The notes: generated from the letters alone by a model not told the origin. A stretch of 64,000 bases of DNA from Nocardioides sp. zg-1228 (GCF_017086465.1 NZ_CP070961.1:2356001-2420000), one strand, 5' to 3'. Shown: positions 1 through 9,066, counted from the stretch's first letter. Made by a program: numbers and translations.

Positions 1-389
1 TCGACGAGGAGCACGCGCTCCCCCGGCGCGATGGCGTCCTTGTGCAGCTCGAGGGTGGCCTCGCCGTACTCGAGCGAGTAGGAGACGGCGTGGGCCTCGC
101 GCGGCAGCTTGCCCGCCTTGCGCACCGGGACGAAGCCGACGCCGAGCGCCAGCGCCACCGGGGCCGCGAGGATGAAGCCGCGGGCCTCCATGCCGACGAC
201 CTTGTCGACGACCACGCGGCCGCGCTCGTCACGACCGGCGGCCGCCAGCGCGGCGATGACCGCGGAGAACGCCTCGTGGTCGGCCAGGACGGGGGTGATG
301 TCCTTGAAGGTCACCCCTTCCTCGGGCCAGTCCGCGACGTCGACGACGAGGCGCTCGAGCGCCTCCTTCGCCGTACGACGATCAGGCAT
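1..389 (-). CDS. apt: Adenine phosphoribosyltransferase, 3' part cut by window edge
   Basis: Apt converts adenine and PRPP to AMP in the cytoplasm (purine salvage). The first 129 codons are visible and begin MPDRRTAKEAL. They carry the Apt features FKDITPVL, a VDKVVGMEARGF block and RKAGKLP, and end at ERVLLVD, just where the PRPP-binding DD-x-x-ATGGT motif should follow outside the window. The ATG at 389 overlaps the yajC stop by 8 nt (ATGCCTGA), so the two genes are translationally coupled. In most actinobacteria secD and secF lie between yajC and apt; here they do not. Identification is secure and only the C-terminus is missing. Confidence 0.93.
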   Translation of the reverse strand, partial: MPDRRTAKEALERLVVDVADWPEEGVTFKDITPVLADHEAFSAVIAALAAAGRDERGRVVVDKVVGMEARGFILAAPVALALGVGFVPVRKAGKLPREAHAVSYSLEYGEATLELHKDAIAPGERVLLV

Positions 390-678
390 CGTCGCGGGGG
401 TCGGCGTCGGGCTGCTGCAGCGGCTCGTCGACCTTGGCGATCGCCGCGCGCACGACCTCGATCTGGGTGCCCGGGGCGATCTCGAGCCGGGCGCGGTCGT
501 CGGTGAGCGAGACCACGGTGCCGAAGATGCCGGAGGACGTCATCACGCGCTGGCCGACCTCGATGCTCTGCTGCAGGCGCAGGACCTCCTTCTGGCGGCG
601 CTGCTGCGGGCGGATCACCATGAACCAGAAGAGGGCCACGATGGCGACCAGGGGCAGAAGGGCAGCGACATCGTTCAC
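382..678 (-). CDS. yajC: Preprotein translocase accessory subunit YajC
   Basis: YajC is the small single-span inner-membrane partner of SecDF in Sec-dependent export. The 98-residue protein has one hydrophobic N-terminal helix (about residues 5-22, LLPLVAIVALFWFMV), then the hallmark RPQQRRQKE stretch and a soluble domain with GQRVMTSSGIFGTVVSL. The start is a GTG with a GAGGAG ribosome-binding site about nine bases upstream. It lies downstream of ruvB, as is usual in actinobacteria, but runs straight into apt without secD or secF. Confidence 0.93.
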   Translation of the reverse strand: MNDVAALLPLVAIVALFWFMVIRPQQRRQKEVLRLQQSIEVGQRVMTSSGIFGTVVSLTDDRARLEIAPGTQIEVVRAAIAKVDEPLQQPDADPRDDA

Positions 679-745
679 GGTGGGGGTCTCCTCGGGGGGT
701 CGGGTGCGTGAGCGCGTGGGAGTCTACGCGGGTCGCCCGGCGAGC

Positions 746-1906
746 TCACACGTCGTCGAAGAGGCCGGAGTCGAGGCCGGAGTCGAGGCCGGAGTCGAGG
801 CCGGAGTCGAGGGTGGAGTCGACGGTCGGGACGGCGGGCGGGGTGAGGCCGAGGTGCTGCCACGCGGCGGGCGTCGCGACCCGCCCTCGGGGGGTGCGGG
901 CGAGCATGCCCAGCCGGACGAGGAAGGGCTCGGCCACCTCCTCGACGGTCTCGCGCTCCTCGCCGACCGCGACCGCGAGGGTGGAGACCCCCACCGGTCC
1001 CCCGCCGAACCGGCGGCAGAGCACGTCGAGCACGGCCCGGTCGAGCCGGTCGAGGCCGGACTCGTCGACCTCGAAGAGGTCGAGGGCCGCGTGGGCGACG
1101 GGCAGGCTCAGCACCCCGTCGGCCCGCACCTGGGCGTAGTCGCGGACCCGGCGCAGCAGGCGGTTGGCGATGCGGGGGGTGCCGCGCGAGCGTGACGCGA
1201 TCTCGCTGGAGCCCTCGGGTGTGACGTGCACGCCGAGCAGCCCCGCGGAGCGGTGCACGATCCGGTCGAGCTCGTGGGGCTCGTAGAACTCGAGGTGGGC
1301 GGTGAAGCCGAACCGGTCGCGCAGGGGCCCCGGCAGCAGGCCGGCGCGGGTGGTGGCGCCGACGAGGGTGAACGGCGGGATCTCGAGCGGGATCGCGGTC
1401 GCACCCGGCCCCTTGCCGATGACGACGTCGACCCGGAAGTCCTCCATCGCCATGTAGAGCATCTCCTCGGCCGGGCGCGACATCCGGTGGATCTCGTCGA
1501 CGAAGAGCACGTCGCCCTCGTTGAGCCCCGAGAGGATCGCCGCGAGGTCGCCGGCGTGGGTGATCGCCGGCCCGCTGGTGAGCCGCAGCGGCGTGCTCAT
1601 CTCGGCGGCGATGATCATCGCGAGCGTGGTCTTGCCGAGCCCTGGCGGGCCGGACAGCAGCACGTGGTCGGGCGCCCGGCCGCGGCGGCGGGCGGCCTCG
1701 AGGACCAGCCCGAGCTGGTCGCGCACCCGCGCCTGCCCGACGACCTCGTCGAGCGTGCGGGGCCGCAGGGCCGCCTCCACCGCGCGCTCGTCGCCGTCGG
1801 CGTCGGCGTCGGTGAGCCGCTGGAGGTGGCCCAGCTCGGCGTCGGTGAGCCGGAGCTCGTCGTTGAGGTCGCCGTGGAGGTCCTCGTCGGTGTCGTCCCA
1901 GTTCAT
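746..1906 (-). CDS. ruvB: Holliday junction branch-migration helicase RuvB
   Basis: RuvB is the hexameric AAA+ motor that drives Holliday junction migration with RuvA. The 386-residue protein shows Walker [10 protein letters not shown] (about residue 85), Walker B FVDEIHRM, sensor-1 GATTRAG and the arginine-finger region LRDRFG, followed by the C-terminal winged helix. It starts four bases after the ruvA stop, so the genes form one transcript. The last 25 residues are unusual: an acidic LDSG repeat encoded by a 12-bp tandem repeat, after the normal end of the fold (HLGLTPPA). That tail is probably unstructured and dispensable. Confidence 0.97.
   Translation of the reverse strand: MNWDDTDEDLHGDLNDELRLTDAELGHLQRLTDADADGDERAVEAALRPRTLDEVVGQARVRDQLGLVLEAARRRGRAPDHVLLSGPPGLGKTTLAMIIAAEMSTPLRLTSGPAITHAGDLAAILSGLNEGDVLFVDEIHRMSRPAEEMLYMAMEDFRVDVVIGKGPGATAIPLEIPPFTLVGATTRAGLLPGPLRDRFGFTAHLEFYEPHELDRIVHRSAGLLGVHVTPEGSSEIASRSRGTPRIANRLLRRVRDYAQVRADGVLSLPVAHAALDLFEVDESGLDRLDRAVLDVLCRRFGGGPVGVSTLAVAVGEERETVEEVAEPFLVRLGMLARTPRGRVATPAAWQHLGLTPPAVPTVDSTLDSGLDSGLDSGLDSGLFDDV
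763..822. repeat. 12-bp tandem repeat in the ruvB 3' end
   Basis: Four exact copies of the 12-mer GGCCGGAGTCGA (763-810) are followed by one degenerate copy. On the coding strand they encode the LDSG repeats of the RuvB C-terminal tail. The unit length keeps the frame, so copy-number change would only lengthen or shorten the tail. Confidence 0.9.
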
Positions 1907-1910
1907 CGGC

Positions 1911-2510
1911 TCAGGCCTTGCTCAGCGTGCGGAGCGCGGCGCGCAGCAGCGCGCCGACGTCGGGCTGGTCGCCGGCCTCGGGAGCCACGGCGTCGACCGC
2001 CTTCTCCGACTCCTTGGCCGACCAGCCGAGGCCGACGAGGCCCTGCTGGACCTGGTCGCGCCAGGCCTCCGTGGGCGGGGACGCCGCGGCCGGGTGGTGG
2101 GCCCCGACGGGAGGACCGATGCGGTCCTTGAGCTCGAGGATGATGCGCTGGGCGCCCTTCTGCCCGATGCCGGGGACCCGGGTGAGCGCCTTGACGTCCT
2201 CGGTGGTCACGGCCCGGCGCACCTCGTCGGGGCTCATCACGGCCACGATGGCCTGGGCGACCTTGGGCCCGACCCCCGAGGCGGTCTGGACGATCTCGAA
2301 GACCTGCTTCTCGTCGTCGTCGAGGAAGCCGAAGATCGTCAGGCTGTCCTCGCGGACGACCATGCTCGTGGGCAGCGTCGCGGGGCGCCCGACCCGCAGC
2401 GTCGCCAGCGTGCCGGGGGTGCACATCAGCTCGAGCCCCACGCCACCGACCTCGAGGACGGCGCTGGACAAGGTGACGGCGGCGACCTCGCCGCGGACGA
2501 AGGCGATCAT
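1911..2510 (-). CDS. ruvA: Holliday junction-binding protein RuvA
   Basis: RuvA is a tetramer that holds the four-way junction open and loads RuvB. The 199-residue protein begins MIAFVRGEV, the usual RuvA N-terminal OB-fold. It contains two helix-hairpin-helix blocks ([14 protein letters not shown] and [19 protein letters not shown], about residues 80-130), then a flexible linker and the C-terminal RuvB-binding domain (about residues 150-199). Longer in-frame upstream extensions overlap ruvC and are not needed. Its ATG overlaps the ruvC stop by four bases (ATGA), indicating coupling. Confidence 0.96.
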   Translation of the reverse strand: MIAFVRGEVAAVTLSSAVLEVGGVGLELMCTPGTLATLRVGRPATLPTSMVVREDSLTIFGFLDDDEKQVFEIVQTASGVGPKVAQAIVAVMSPDEVRRAVTTEDVKALTRVPGIGQKGAQRIILELKDRIGPPVGAHHPAAASPPTEAWRDQVQQGLVGLGWSAKESEKAVDAVAPEAGDQPDVGALLRAALRTLSKA

Positions 2511-3091
2511 CGGGTCCTCACGTGGGTGGTGCTCGGTGGGGTGCTGGTCGGGCTGGGGCGCCGCGGGGCTCGTTGCTGCGCCCGGGCCTGGGCGGCGGCG
2601 GCCTCGAGCCGGGTGCTGGCCGAGCCCCGCCAGACGTGGGTGATGGCCAGCGCGAGCGCGTCGGCGGCATCGGCCGGCTTGGGCAGCTCGGCCAGCCGGA
2701 GGATCCGCACCACCATCGCGCCCACCTGGGCCTTGTCGGCTCGGCCGTTGCCGGAGACGGCCGCCTTGACCTCGCTCGGGGTGTGCATCGCGATGGGCAG
2801 GCCGCGCCGGGCGGCGACGACGAGCGCGATGCCGCTGGCCTGGGCGGTGCCCATGATGGTGCTGGAGTCGGAGCGGGCGAAGACCCGCTCCACGGCGACG
2901 GCGTCGGGCCGGTGCTCCTCGATCCAGGCGTCGAGGCCCTTCTCGATGGTGACCAGCCGCTCGGCGATCGGCAGGGAGGAGCTGGTGCGGACCACCCCGA
3001 CGTCGACCAGCGTCAGCGGCCGGCCGACGCTGCCGTCGACCACCCCGACGCCGCAGCGGGTGAGGCCGGGGTCGATGCCGAGCACGCGCAC
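2507..3091 (-). CDS. ruvC: Crossover junction endodeoxyribonuclease RuvC
   Basis: RuvC resolves Holliday junctions by paired nicking after RuvAB migration. The 194-residue protein has the RNase-H-like fold with catalytic acidic residues in VLGIDPGLTRCG (first Asp), VAVERVFARSDSS (Glu) and the C-terminal DAADALALAITH (Asp-Asp). The start is a GTG at 3091, preceded by AAGGGGAGC; the reading frame is open further upstream but without homology. It is the first gene of ruvC-ruvA-ruvB-yajC-apt, and a LexA-type box lies 38 bp upstream. The last 30 residues are a Pro/Arg/Ala-rich tail of low complexity. Confidence 0.96.
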   Translation of the reverse strand: MRVLGIDPGLTRCGVGVVDGSVGRPLTLVDVGVVRTSSSLPIAERLVTIEKGLDAWIEEHRPDAVAVERVFARSDSSTIMGTAQASGIALVVAARRGLPIAMHTPSEVKAAVSGNGRADKAQVGAMVVRILRLAELPKPADAADALALAITHVWRGSASTRLEAAAAQARAQQRAPRRPSPTSTPPSTTHVRTR

Positions 3092-3128
3092 GAAGCTCCC
3101 CTTCCGCCGTCGGTCCGGCCACGTCGTC

Positions 3129-3142
3129 CGAACATGTGTTCG
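3129..3142. promoter_or_regulatory. LexA (SOS) box upstream of ruvC
   Basis: CGAACATGTGTTCG matches the actinobacterial SOS box layout (CGAAC, four bases, GTTCG) with both five-base half-sites intact. It is centred about 45 bp upstream of the ruvC GTG, where it would overlap the ruvCAB promoter. SOS control of ruvCAB is known in mycobacteria and other actinobacteria; its operation here is inference. Confidence 0.75.
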
Positions 3143-3204
3143 TGCGACCACGCTAACCCGCGGCGGCCGCGGGTCGTCGTACGACACGCGGCACGGCGCG
3201 GGGC

Positions 3205-3978
3205 TCAGGCGTCGGCGGTCTCGAGCTCGGCCATCACCTCGGCGGGGATGTCGACGTTGGTGAAGACGTCCTGCACGTCGTCGAGGTCCTCGAGCGCGTC
3301 GACGAGCCGCAGCACCTTGGTCGCCCCGTCGGCGTCGACGGGGATCTCGAGGCTGGGCACGAACTCCACGTCGGCGGAGTCGTAGTCGATGCCGGCGTCC
3401 TGCAGCGCCGTGCGGACCGCGACGACGTCGGTCGCCTCGCTCTGCACCTGGAACGCCTCGTCGAGGTCGTTGACCTCCTCCGCGCCCGCGTCGAGGGTCG
3501 CCTCGAGGACGTCGTCCTCGCTCACCTCGCGGTCGTCCTGCGACTTGGGCACCGTCACGACGCCCTTGCGGGTGAACAGCCGCGAGACCGACCCGGGGTC
3601 GGCCATGGTGCCGCCGTTGCGGGTGACCGCGGTGCGGACCTCCATCGCGGCGCGGTTCTTGTTGTCGGTGAGGCACTCGACGAGGAAGGCGACGCCCTGC
3701 GGGCCGTAGACCTCGTAGGAGATGCCCTGGTAGTCGACCCCGCCCGACTCGGCGCCCGAGCCGCGCTTGACCGCGGAGTCGATGTTCTTGTTGGGGACCG
3801 AGCTCTTCTTCGCCTTCTGGATGGCGTCGTAGAGGGTCGGGTTGCCGGCGGGGTCGCCGCCGCCCTGCTTCGCCGCGACCTCGATGTTCTTGATCAGCTT
3901 GGCGAAGAGCTTGCCGCGCTTGGCGTCGATCGCGGCCTTCTTGTGCTTGGTCGTTGCCCACTTGGAGTGGCCTGACAT
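3205..3978 (-). CDS. YebC/PmpR (TACO1) family protein
   Basis: A 257-residue member of the YebC family, whose members act as transcription regulators or help ribosomes through difficult stretches such as proline runs. It begins [25 protein letters not shown], the family N-terminal signature, and has [17 protein letters not shown] in the middle and an acidic C-terminal domain. It is near family length. In many actinobacteria it lies between pdxT and ruvC, as here, although the SOS box and its own 36-bp gap to pdxT leave the transcript structure open. Confidence 0.95.
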   Translation of the reverse strand: MSGHSKWATTKHKKAAIDAKRGKLFAKLIKNIEVAAKQGGGDPAGNPTLYDAIQKAKKSSVPNKNIDSAVKRGSGAESGGVDYQGISYEVYGPQGVAFLVECLTDNKNRAAMEVRTAVTRNGGTMADPGSVSRLFTRKGVVTVPKSQDDREVSEDDVLEATLDAGAEEVNDLDEAFQVQSEATDVVAVRTALQDAGIDYDSADVEFVPSLEIPVDADGATKVLRLVDALEDLDDVQDVFTNVDIPAEVMAELETADA

Positions 3979-4014
3979 GAGTCCCTCTATCCGTCGCTCG
4001 AGCCTGGGCGGTCG

Positions 4015-4611
4015 TCAGGCCGAGCGCACCAGGTCCACGAACATGCCGTGCACCCGGCCGTCGCCGCCGACCTCTGGGTGGAACGAGGTCGCCATCAGGG
4101 GGCCTTGACGGACCGCGACGATCCTACCCGCGGCCGGGCCGTCCTCCACCCGCCCCAGCACCTCGACGTCCTCGTCGACCGCCTCGACCCACGGCGCGCG
4201 GATGAAGATCGCCCGCACCGGGTCCGCCAGCCCGTCGAGGTGGAGGTCCTCCTCGAAGGAGTCGACCTGGCGACCGAAGGCGTTGCGGCGCACGGTGATG
4301 TGCAGCCCGCCGACGCTCTCCTGGCCTGCTGCCCCGTCCTCGATGCGGTCGGCGAGCAGGATCATCCCGGCGCAGGTCCCGAAGGTGGGCAGCCCTCCGC
4401 GGACGGCGTCGCGCAGCGGCTCGAGCAGCTCGAAGATCCTCGCGAGCTTGACCATCGTCGTGGACTCCCCGCCCGGGATCACGAGGCCGTCGCAGGCGGC
4501 GAGCTCGACCCGACGGCGTACCGCGAGCGGCTCCGCGCCCGCGGCCCGCAGCACCTCGAGATGCTCGCGCACGTCGCCCTGCAGGGCCAGCACGCCGATG
4601 GTCGGGTCCAC
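4015..4611 (-). CDS. pdxT: Pyridoxal 5'-phosphate synthase glutaminase subunit PdxT
   Basis: PdxT hydrolyses glutamine and passes ammonia to PdxS, which builds PLP from ribose 5-phosphate and glyceraldehyde 3-phosphate. The 198-residue class I amidotransferase shows the GGESTTM oxyanion region (about residue 47), the nucleophile in [11 protein letters not shown] (Cys near residue 79) and the catalytic His in [10 protein letters not shown] near the C-terminus. The partner pdxS lies 1.3 kb upstream on the same strand, separated by two opposite-strand genes. The two must therefore be transcribed separately or across an antisense pair. Confidence 0.96.
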   Translation of the reverse strand: MDPTIGVLALQGDVREHLEVLRAAGAEPLAVRRRVELAACDGLVIPGGESTTMVKLARIFELLEPLRDAVRGGLPTFGTCAGMILLADRIEDGAAGQESVGGLHITVRRNAFGRQVDSFEEDLHLDGLADPVRAIFIRAPWVEAVDEDVEVLGRVEDGPAAGRIVAVRQGPLMATSFHPEVGGDGRVHGMFVDLVRSA

Positions 4612-4667
4612 GAGCGCCGATCCTAGGTCGCGGTGACGCCGCCCGCCCGTTGGGGCACACTCGCCCC

Positions 4668-5546
4668 ATGGGCGGCGGGTGGGAGCAGGTTCCGGAGGCG
4701 CGAGTCCCCGCGCCCCTCGCGCCGCACGTCACGTCGATGTACGGCTACGCGGCGAGCGGGCTGGCGCCGGGCGTGCACCGCGGGCTCCCGTCGGCCGAGC
4801 TCACGATGGTGCTGAGCCTCGACGAGCCGCTGCGCACCGCACCCACGGCCGAGGACTGGGGCGCCGGGGTGCGCGACGCGCAGTGGGTCAGCCTCGGCGG
4901 GCTGCACACCCGTCCGGCGATGGTCGAGCAGCCCGGCCGGTGGGCCGGCGTCCAGCTCACCCTCGACCCCGTGGGTGTGCGACGGTTGCTGGGCGTCCCC
5001 GCGGCCGAGCTGCCCGTGGGCAGCTGGGACGCGCGCGACCTGTTCGGCGCCGAGGTCGACCGGGTGGTCGAGGAGATGCACGCGGCGCCCGACTGGAACG
5101 GGCGGTATGCCGCGGTCGCCGGCTTCCTGTCGCGCCGCATCCGCCGCACGCAGCGCGGCGCGGAGCCGCGCGACGCGTCCGCGGAGGTCCGCGAGGCGTG
5201 GCGGCTGCTCACCCGGCGGCGCCACCTCGCGGTGTCCGACGTGGCCGACGCCGTCGGCTACAGCCGCCGGCGGCTCCACCAGCTGATCACGGCCGAGACG
5301 GGCCACGGCCCGAAGACCGTCCAGCGGCTCGCCCGCTTCGACGTCGCCCGGCGCGCGGTGGTCGCGGCCGGCGCGTCGGGCTCGTCGCTCGCCCAGGTCG
5401 CCGCCCGCACCGGCTACTACGACCAGTCGCACCTCGTGCGCGACTTCAGGGAGTTCGCGGGCCTCGGGCCGTCGGCGTGGCTCACCGCGGAGTTCCCAAA
5501 TATCCAAGGCGCCCCGCCCGGCGTCGCGGCAGCATCGTCGCCATGA
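4668..5546 (+). CDS. AraC-family transcriptional regulator
   Basis: A 292-residue regulator with a C-terminal AraC/XylS DNA-binding domain: a first helix-turn-helix ([20 protein letters not shown]) and a second ([22 protein letters not shown]), ending with the usual G-x-x-P-S-A. The N-terminal half (residues 1-170) is an AraC-associated sensory domain of unknown ligand. I chose the ATG at 4668; another in-frame ATG lies 18 bp upstream. Its stop overlaps the ATG of the following VOC gene (ATGA), so it probably controls or is co-expressed with that enzyme. The pair is inserted head-on between pdxS and pdxT. Confidence 0.88.
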   Translation: MGGGWEQVPEARVPAPLAPHVTSMYGYAASGLAPGVHRGLPSAELTMVLSLDEPLRTAPTAEDWGAGVRDAQWVSLGGLHTRPAMVEQPGRWAGVQLTLDPVGVRRLLGVPAAELPVGSWDARDLFGAEVDRVVEEMHAAPDWNGRYAAVAGFLSRRIRRTQRGAEPRDASAEVREAWRLLTRRRHLAVSDVADAVGYSRRRLHQLITAETGHGPKTVQRLARFDVARRAVVAAGASGSSLAQVAARTGYYDQSHLVRDFREFAGLGPSAWLTAEFPNIQGAPPGVAAASSP

Positions 5547-5941
5547 GCCACCAGCACCCACCCACCGTCTGGCCCGCCCTGCAGGCCCACGACCCCGATG
5601 TCGTCATCCGCGCGCTCGTCGCCCTCGGGTTCGAGGAGACCGCGGCCTACCGCGACGAGGCGGGCATCGTCCAGCACACCCAGCTCGACTGGCCCGAGGG
5701 AGGCGGCGTGATGCTCGGCTGCCACAAGCCCGACGGCCCGTTCACGCAGCAGCCCGGCACCAGCGCGGCGTACGTCGTCGCGCCGGACGTCGACGCCGTG
5801 CACCGGCGCGCCGCCGAGGCGGGCCTCGAGCCCAGCGAGATCGTCGAGCAGGACTACGGCAGCCGTGAGTTCCGGGTCACCGACGCGGAGGGCAACCAGT
5901 GGTCGTTCGGCACCTACGCCGGCGAGCCGCGGCGAGGCTGA
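5543..5941 (+). CDS. VOC (glyoxalase/bleomycin-resistance) family protein
   Basis: A 132-residue vicinal-oxygen-chelate fold protein: an N-terminal half with DPDVVIRALVALGFEE, and a C-terminal half with EIVEQDYGSREFRVTDAEGN and WSFGTY. These are typical of the glyoxalase-like family that includes small-molecule-binding resistance proteins and dioxygenases. No substrate can be assigned. It overlaps the AraC regulator by four bases, so the two make a small regulator/effector unit. Confidence 0.85.
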   Translation: MSHQHPPTVWPALQAHDPDVVIRALVALGFEETAAYRDEAGIVQHTQLDWPEGGGVMLGCHKPDGPFTQQPGTSAAYVVAPDVDAVHRRAAEAGLEPSEIVEQDYGSREFRVTDAEGNQWSFGTYAGEPRRG

Positions 5942-5959
5942 GCCCGCCGCGGTCCCGCG

Positions 5960-6871
5960 TCACCAGCCACGCTCGGCCAGGCGATGCGGCTGCGGGATCT
6001 CGTCGACGTTGATGCCGACCATCGCCTCGCCGAGCCCGCGCGAGACCTTGGCGACGACGTCGGGGTCGTCGTGGAACGTGGTGGCCTTGACGATCGCCTC
6101 GGCGCGCTGGGCCGGGTTGCCGGACTTGAAGATGCCCGAGCCCACGAACACGCCCTCGGCGCCGAGCTGCATCATCATCGCCGCGTCCGCCGGGGTGGCG
6201 ATGCCGCCGGCGGTGAAGAGCACGACCGGCAGCTTGCCCGCCGCCGCGACCTCCTTGACCAGGTCGTAGGGCGCCTGCAGCTCCTTGGCCGCGACGTAGA
6301 GCTCGTCCTCGGACATGCCGTGCAGCCGGCGGAGCTCCCCGCCGATCGTGCGCATGTGCATGACCGCGTTGGACACGTCGCCCGTGCCCGCCTCGCCCTT
6401 GGAGCGGATCATCGCCGCGCCCTCGGTGATGCGGCGCAGCGCCTCGCCCAGGTTGGTCGCGCCGCACACGAACGGGACGGTGAAGGCCCACTTGTCGATG
6501 TGGTTGGCGTAGTCGGCCGGGGTGAGCACCTCGGACTCGTCGACATAGTCGACGCCGAGCGACTGCAGCACCTGGGCCTCGGCGAAGTGGCCGATGCGGG
6601 CCTTGGCCATCACCGGGATCGAGACGGCCTCGATGATCGCGTCGATCATGTCGGGGTCGCTCATCCGCGACACCCCGCCCTGCGCGCGGATGTCGGCCGG
6701 CACCCGCTCCAGGGCCATGACGGCGACGGCGCCGGCGTCCTCGGCGATCTTGGCCTGGTCGGCGGTGACGACGTCCATGATCACGCCGCCCTTGAGCATC
6801 TCGGCCATGCCGCGCTTGACGCGGCTGGTGCCGTGCTCGATGGGGGTCTGGGACGAGGTGTGCTCAGCCAT
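5960..6871 (-). CDS. pdxS: Pyridoxal 5'-phosphate synthase lyase subunit PdxS
   Basis: PdxS condenses ribose 5-phosphate, glyceraldehyde 3-phosphate and ammonia (from PdxT) into PLP. The 303-residue TIM-barrel protein has the strongly conserved [36 protein letters not shown] and [14 protein letters not shown] blocks with the Schiff-base lysines, and [10 protein letters not shown]. It is full length and begins at an ATG with no better alternative. The stop is 18 bp beyond the convergent VOC gene. It is the usual downstream neighbour of the phosphatidyltransferase gene in this phylum. Confidence 0.97.
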   Translation of the reverse strand: MAEHTSSQTPIEHGTSRVKRGMAEMLKGGVIMDVVTADQAKIAEDAGAVAVMALERVPADIRAQGGVSRMSDPDMIDAIIEAVSIPVMAKARIGHFAEAQVLQSLGVDYVDESEVLTPADYANHIDKWAFTVPFVCGATNLGEALRRITEGAAMIRSKGEAGTGDVSNAVMHMRTIGGELRRLHGMSEDELYVAAKELQAPYDLVKEVAAAGKLPVVLFTAGGIATPADAAMMMQLGAEGVFVGSGIFKSGNPAQRAEAIVKATTFHDDPDVVAKVSRGLGEAMVGINVDEIPQPHRLAERGW

Positions 6872-6936
6872 GCCTCGATCGTAGTGCCGCCCCGCCCGGA
6901 CGGGGGCATCGGCGTGAGACCTGGATCACACCGCGC

Positions 6937-7557
6937 TCAGGCCTGGGAGGCCGCCCGGTCGAGGGCCTGGCGGCGCACCACCCAGATGCGCTGGGCGACC
7001 GTCACCGAGCTCAGCGCCCCGAGCAGCGCGAGGCCCCACGCGAGCACCAGCGGCTGGTCGCTCAGCTCGGCGGCGATGGCGGCGATGCCCAGGACCACGA
7101 GCCGGTCGGCGCGCTCCATGATGCCCACGCGGGCGGTGAAGCCGAGCGACTCGGCCCTGGCCCGGGCGTAGGAGGTCGAGACGCCCGTGACGAGGCAGAA
7201 GAGGGCCATGGCGGCCCCGAACATCGAGTCGCCGGGTCCGGCGAAGTAGAGGATCACCGCGCCGAAGACCACGGCGTCGGCGATGCGGTCGAGCGTCGAG
7301 TCGAGGAACGCCCCGAACGCGCTCGCCCGCTCGCTCATCCTGGCCATCGTGCCGTCGAGCAGGTCGAAGAGCGCGAAGACCGTCACGACGAGCGCGGCGA
7401 CGACCAGCTCGCCGCGCGGCGCGAACCACAGCGCGGCGGTGCAGGTCGCGACGGTGCCGACCAGCGTGACCGCGTCGGGGCTCACCCCCAGGCGCAGCAG
7501 CAGGCGGGCGATCGGCGAGATGATCGCGGTGACGAGGCCGCGGATGTGTTCGAGCAT
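6937..7557 (-). CDS. CDP-alcohol phosphatidyltransferase (phosphatidylinositol-phosphate synthase type)
   Basis: An integral membrane enzyme that transfers the phosphatidyl group from CDP-diacylglycerol to an alcohol. Residues 65-90 carry the complete signature D-x2-D-G-x2-A-R-x8-G-x3-D-x3-D. Six hydrophobic segments are visible over 206 residues. The position (HIT gene, this gene, then pdxS, pdxT, YebC) is that of the actinobacterial PI-phosphate synthase PgsA1, so inositol 1-phosphate is the likely acceptor. The PatA acyltransferase and PimA mannosyltransferase genes that usually follow it are not here. Confidence 0.88.
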   Translation of the reverse strand: MLEHIRGLVTAIISPIARLLLRLGVSPDAVTLVGTVATCTAALWFAPRGELVVAALVVTVFALFDLLDGTMARMSERASAFGAFLDSTLDRIADAVVFGAVILYFAGPGDSMFGAAMALFCLVTGVSTSYARARAESLGFTARVGIMERADRLVVLGIAAIAAELSDQPLVLAWGLALLGALSSVTVAQRIWVVRRQALDRAASQA

Positions 7558-7583
7558 GGTGGCCGCAGGCTACCGGTACCGCC

Positions 7584-8273
7584 TCATACGGGCCGCGCGC
7601 GGAACGCGAAAGCCAGGTACGAGAGGTCGCCGACCGCCTTCGCCACGACCCGCGACGCGCGAGGAAAACGAGCGTTGCCCATGGCGACGACGGGGAAGAA
7701 CTCCTCGACCTCGTAGCCGGCCGTGGCAAAGAGGTCGTGAGCGCTCGACCGGGTGAAGAAGCGCAGGTGCGTGCGGTCGAGCAGCCCGGAGTCGACATAG
7801 TCGAACCTCCCGCGTACGGCGAGGTCGAAGAGGAACGGCAGGTGGCGGATGTTGGGAAGCTCTCCCACGATCACGCCGCCCGGGTGGAGCCGCTCGCGGG
7901 TGACCCGAAGGGCGTGCCACGGGTCGGTCATGTGCTCGAGCACGTGGTTGAAGCTGACACAGTCGAAGGCACCGGGCACCTCCTTGAGCGCGTCCGGATA
8001 GAAGCCGCACGCCACGCCGGTCAGCTTCTGGGCTGCCGCCGCTGCGTCGAGGTCGTGCGGTTCGATGCCCCAGACCTCCCGACCAGGGACGCGCGCTTTC
8101 AGCCCGGCACCGAAGGTGCCGTCGTTGCACCCGACGTCGAGGACCCGGCGGGCGGAGTCGGGCACCAGGTCGGCGACGTGGGCGCGCGACTCCGACCAGT
8201 AGGGCGAATCAACGCCCTGGAAGGTGCGCGCGACAGGACGCGCGTCATCAGGGCGGGTCGGGCGCTGTGTCAT
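7584..8273 (-). CDS. Class I SAM-dependent methyltransferase
   Basis: A 229-residue protein with the SAM-binding motif I VLDVGCNDGTFGAGL (about residue 40), an acidic residue ending strand 2 (GIEPHD), FDCVSFNHVLEHMTDPW (motif IV, with the HVLEH seen in methyltransferase type 11/23 proteins) and a C-terminal region with LDRTHLRFFT. The last feature is typical of sugar- or polysaccharide-associated methyltransferases. It sits 26 bp upstream of the phosphatidyltransferase and 19 bp downstream of the inositol-monophosphatase-like gene on the same strand, so a shared transcript is likely. The substrate is unknown. Confidence 0.85.
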   Translation of the reverse strand: MTQRPTRPDDARPVARTFQGVDSPYWSESRAHVADLVPDSARRVLDVGCNDGTFGAGLKARVPGREVWGIEPHDLDAAAAAQKLTGVACGFYPDALKEVPGAFDCVSFNHVLEHMTDPWHALRVTRERLHPGGVIVGELPNIRHLPFLFDLAVRGRFDYVDSGLLDRTHLRFFTRSSAHDLFATAGYEVEEFFPVVAMGNARFPRASRVVAKAVGDLSYLAFAFRARPV

Positions 8274-8292
8274 GGGGTGACCCTAGTGGCCA

Positions 8293-9066
8293 TCACGCTG
8301 GACTGAGCAGCGCGGCGCGGACGTCCGCAACCGCGGCGGGTGCACCCGTCACCGTCCAGTCGACCCCCCCGGCGCGTAGGACGACCGCGTCCCCGCCCGC
8401 ACCGCGGATGATCGCCGCGCCGGGCAGCCGGTCCCAGGCCGGGACCGAGTGCTGGAAGAGCACGTCCCACTGGCCGGACGCGATCGCGACCATGTCCATC
8501 GTCCCGGAGCCGAACATCCGCAGGGTGCCGACCTGCCCGAGCGCCCGGGTGAACGCCTCCCCCACCTCGGTGCCGAAGTAGGGCGGGTGGAGGTAGCTCG
8601 CGGCACACCGCGCCTCGGGCGGCGTGTCCGGGAGCGGGGCGAGGGCCGTGCCGTCGCAGGTGCTGGGCAGGGCCGGACCGCCGACCCAGGTGCGGAGCGT
8701 GGCGGCGTGGTGGACCGCGCCGAGCAGCACGTCGTCCTCGTCGTGCAGCGCGATCGCGGAGCACCACCAGTCGCTGCCCCGGGAGAAGTTGTAGGTGCCG
8801 TCGACCGGGTCGATCACCCAGGTCCGGCCCGAGGTGCCCGCTCGCGAGGCGCCCTCCTCCCCCACGATCGCGTCGTCGGGGCGCTCGGCGGCGAGCTGCT
8901 GCACGATCAGCCGCTCGGCCGCGGTGTCGGCCTGGGTGACGATGTCGGACCCGCTGGTCTTGCGCTCGACGTCGAGGCCCTCTGAGCGGATGCGCGCGGC
9001 GAGCAGCGCCGCCTCGCGGACCAGGTCGGCAGCGAGAGCGGCGTCGGCGCGCAGGCGGGTGGTCAC
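8293..9066 (-). CDS. Inositol monophosphatase family protein
   Basis: A 257-residue Mg-dependent phosphatase of the IMPase/HisN/CysQ superfamily. It has metal ligands in IVGEEGAS, the signature WVIDPVDGTYNF (about residues 87-98) and the second metal motif WDRLPGAAIIRGAGG near residue 210. Substrates in the family include inositol 1-phosphate, histidinol phosphate and 3'-phosphoadenosine nucleotides. The phosphatidylinositol-phosphate synthase two genes downstream makes an inositol role attractive. A histidinol-phosphatase role is also possible, since no hisN is seen with the his genes here. Confidence 0.88.
   Translation of the reverse strand: MTTRLRADAALAADLVREAALLAARIRSEGLDVERKTSGSDIVTQADTAAERLIVQQLAAERPDDAIVGEEGASRAGTSGRTWVIDPVDGTYNFSRGSDWWCSAIALHDEDDVLLGAVHHAATLRTWVGGPALPSTCDGTALAPLPDTPPEARCAASYLHPPYFGTEVGEAFTRALGQVGTLRMFGSGTMDMVAIASGQWDVLFQHSVPAWDRLPGAAIIRGAGGDAVVLRAGGVDWTVTGAPAAVADVRAALLSPA

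Noticed and set aside
763..822. Possible short CRISPR-like array
   Set aside because: The units are contiguous 12-mers with no spacers, inside a coding region.
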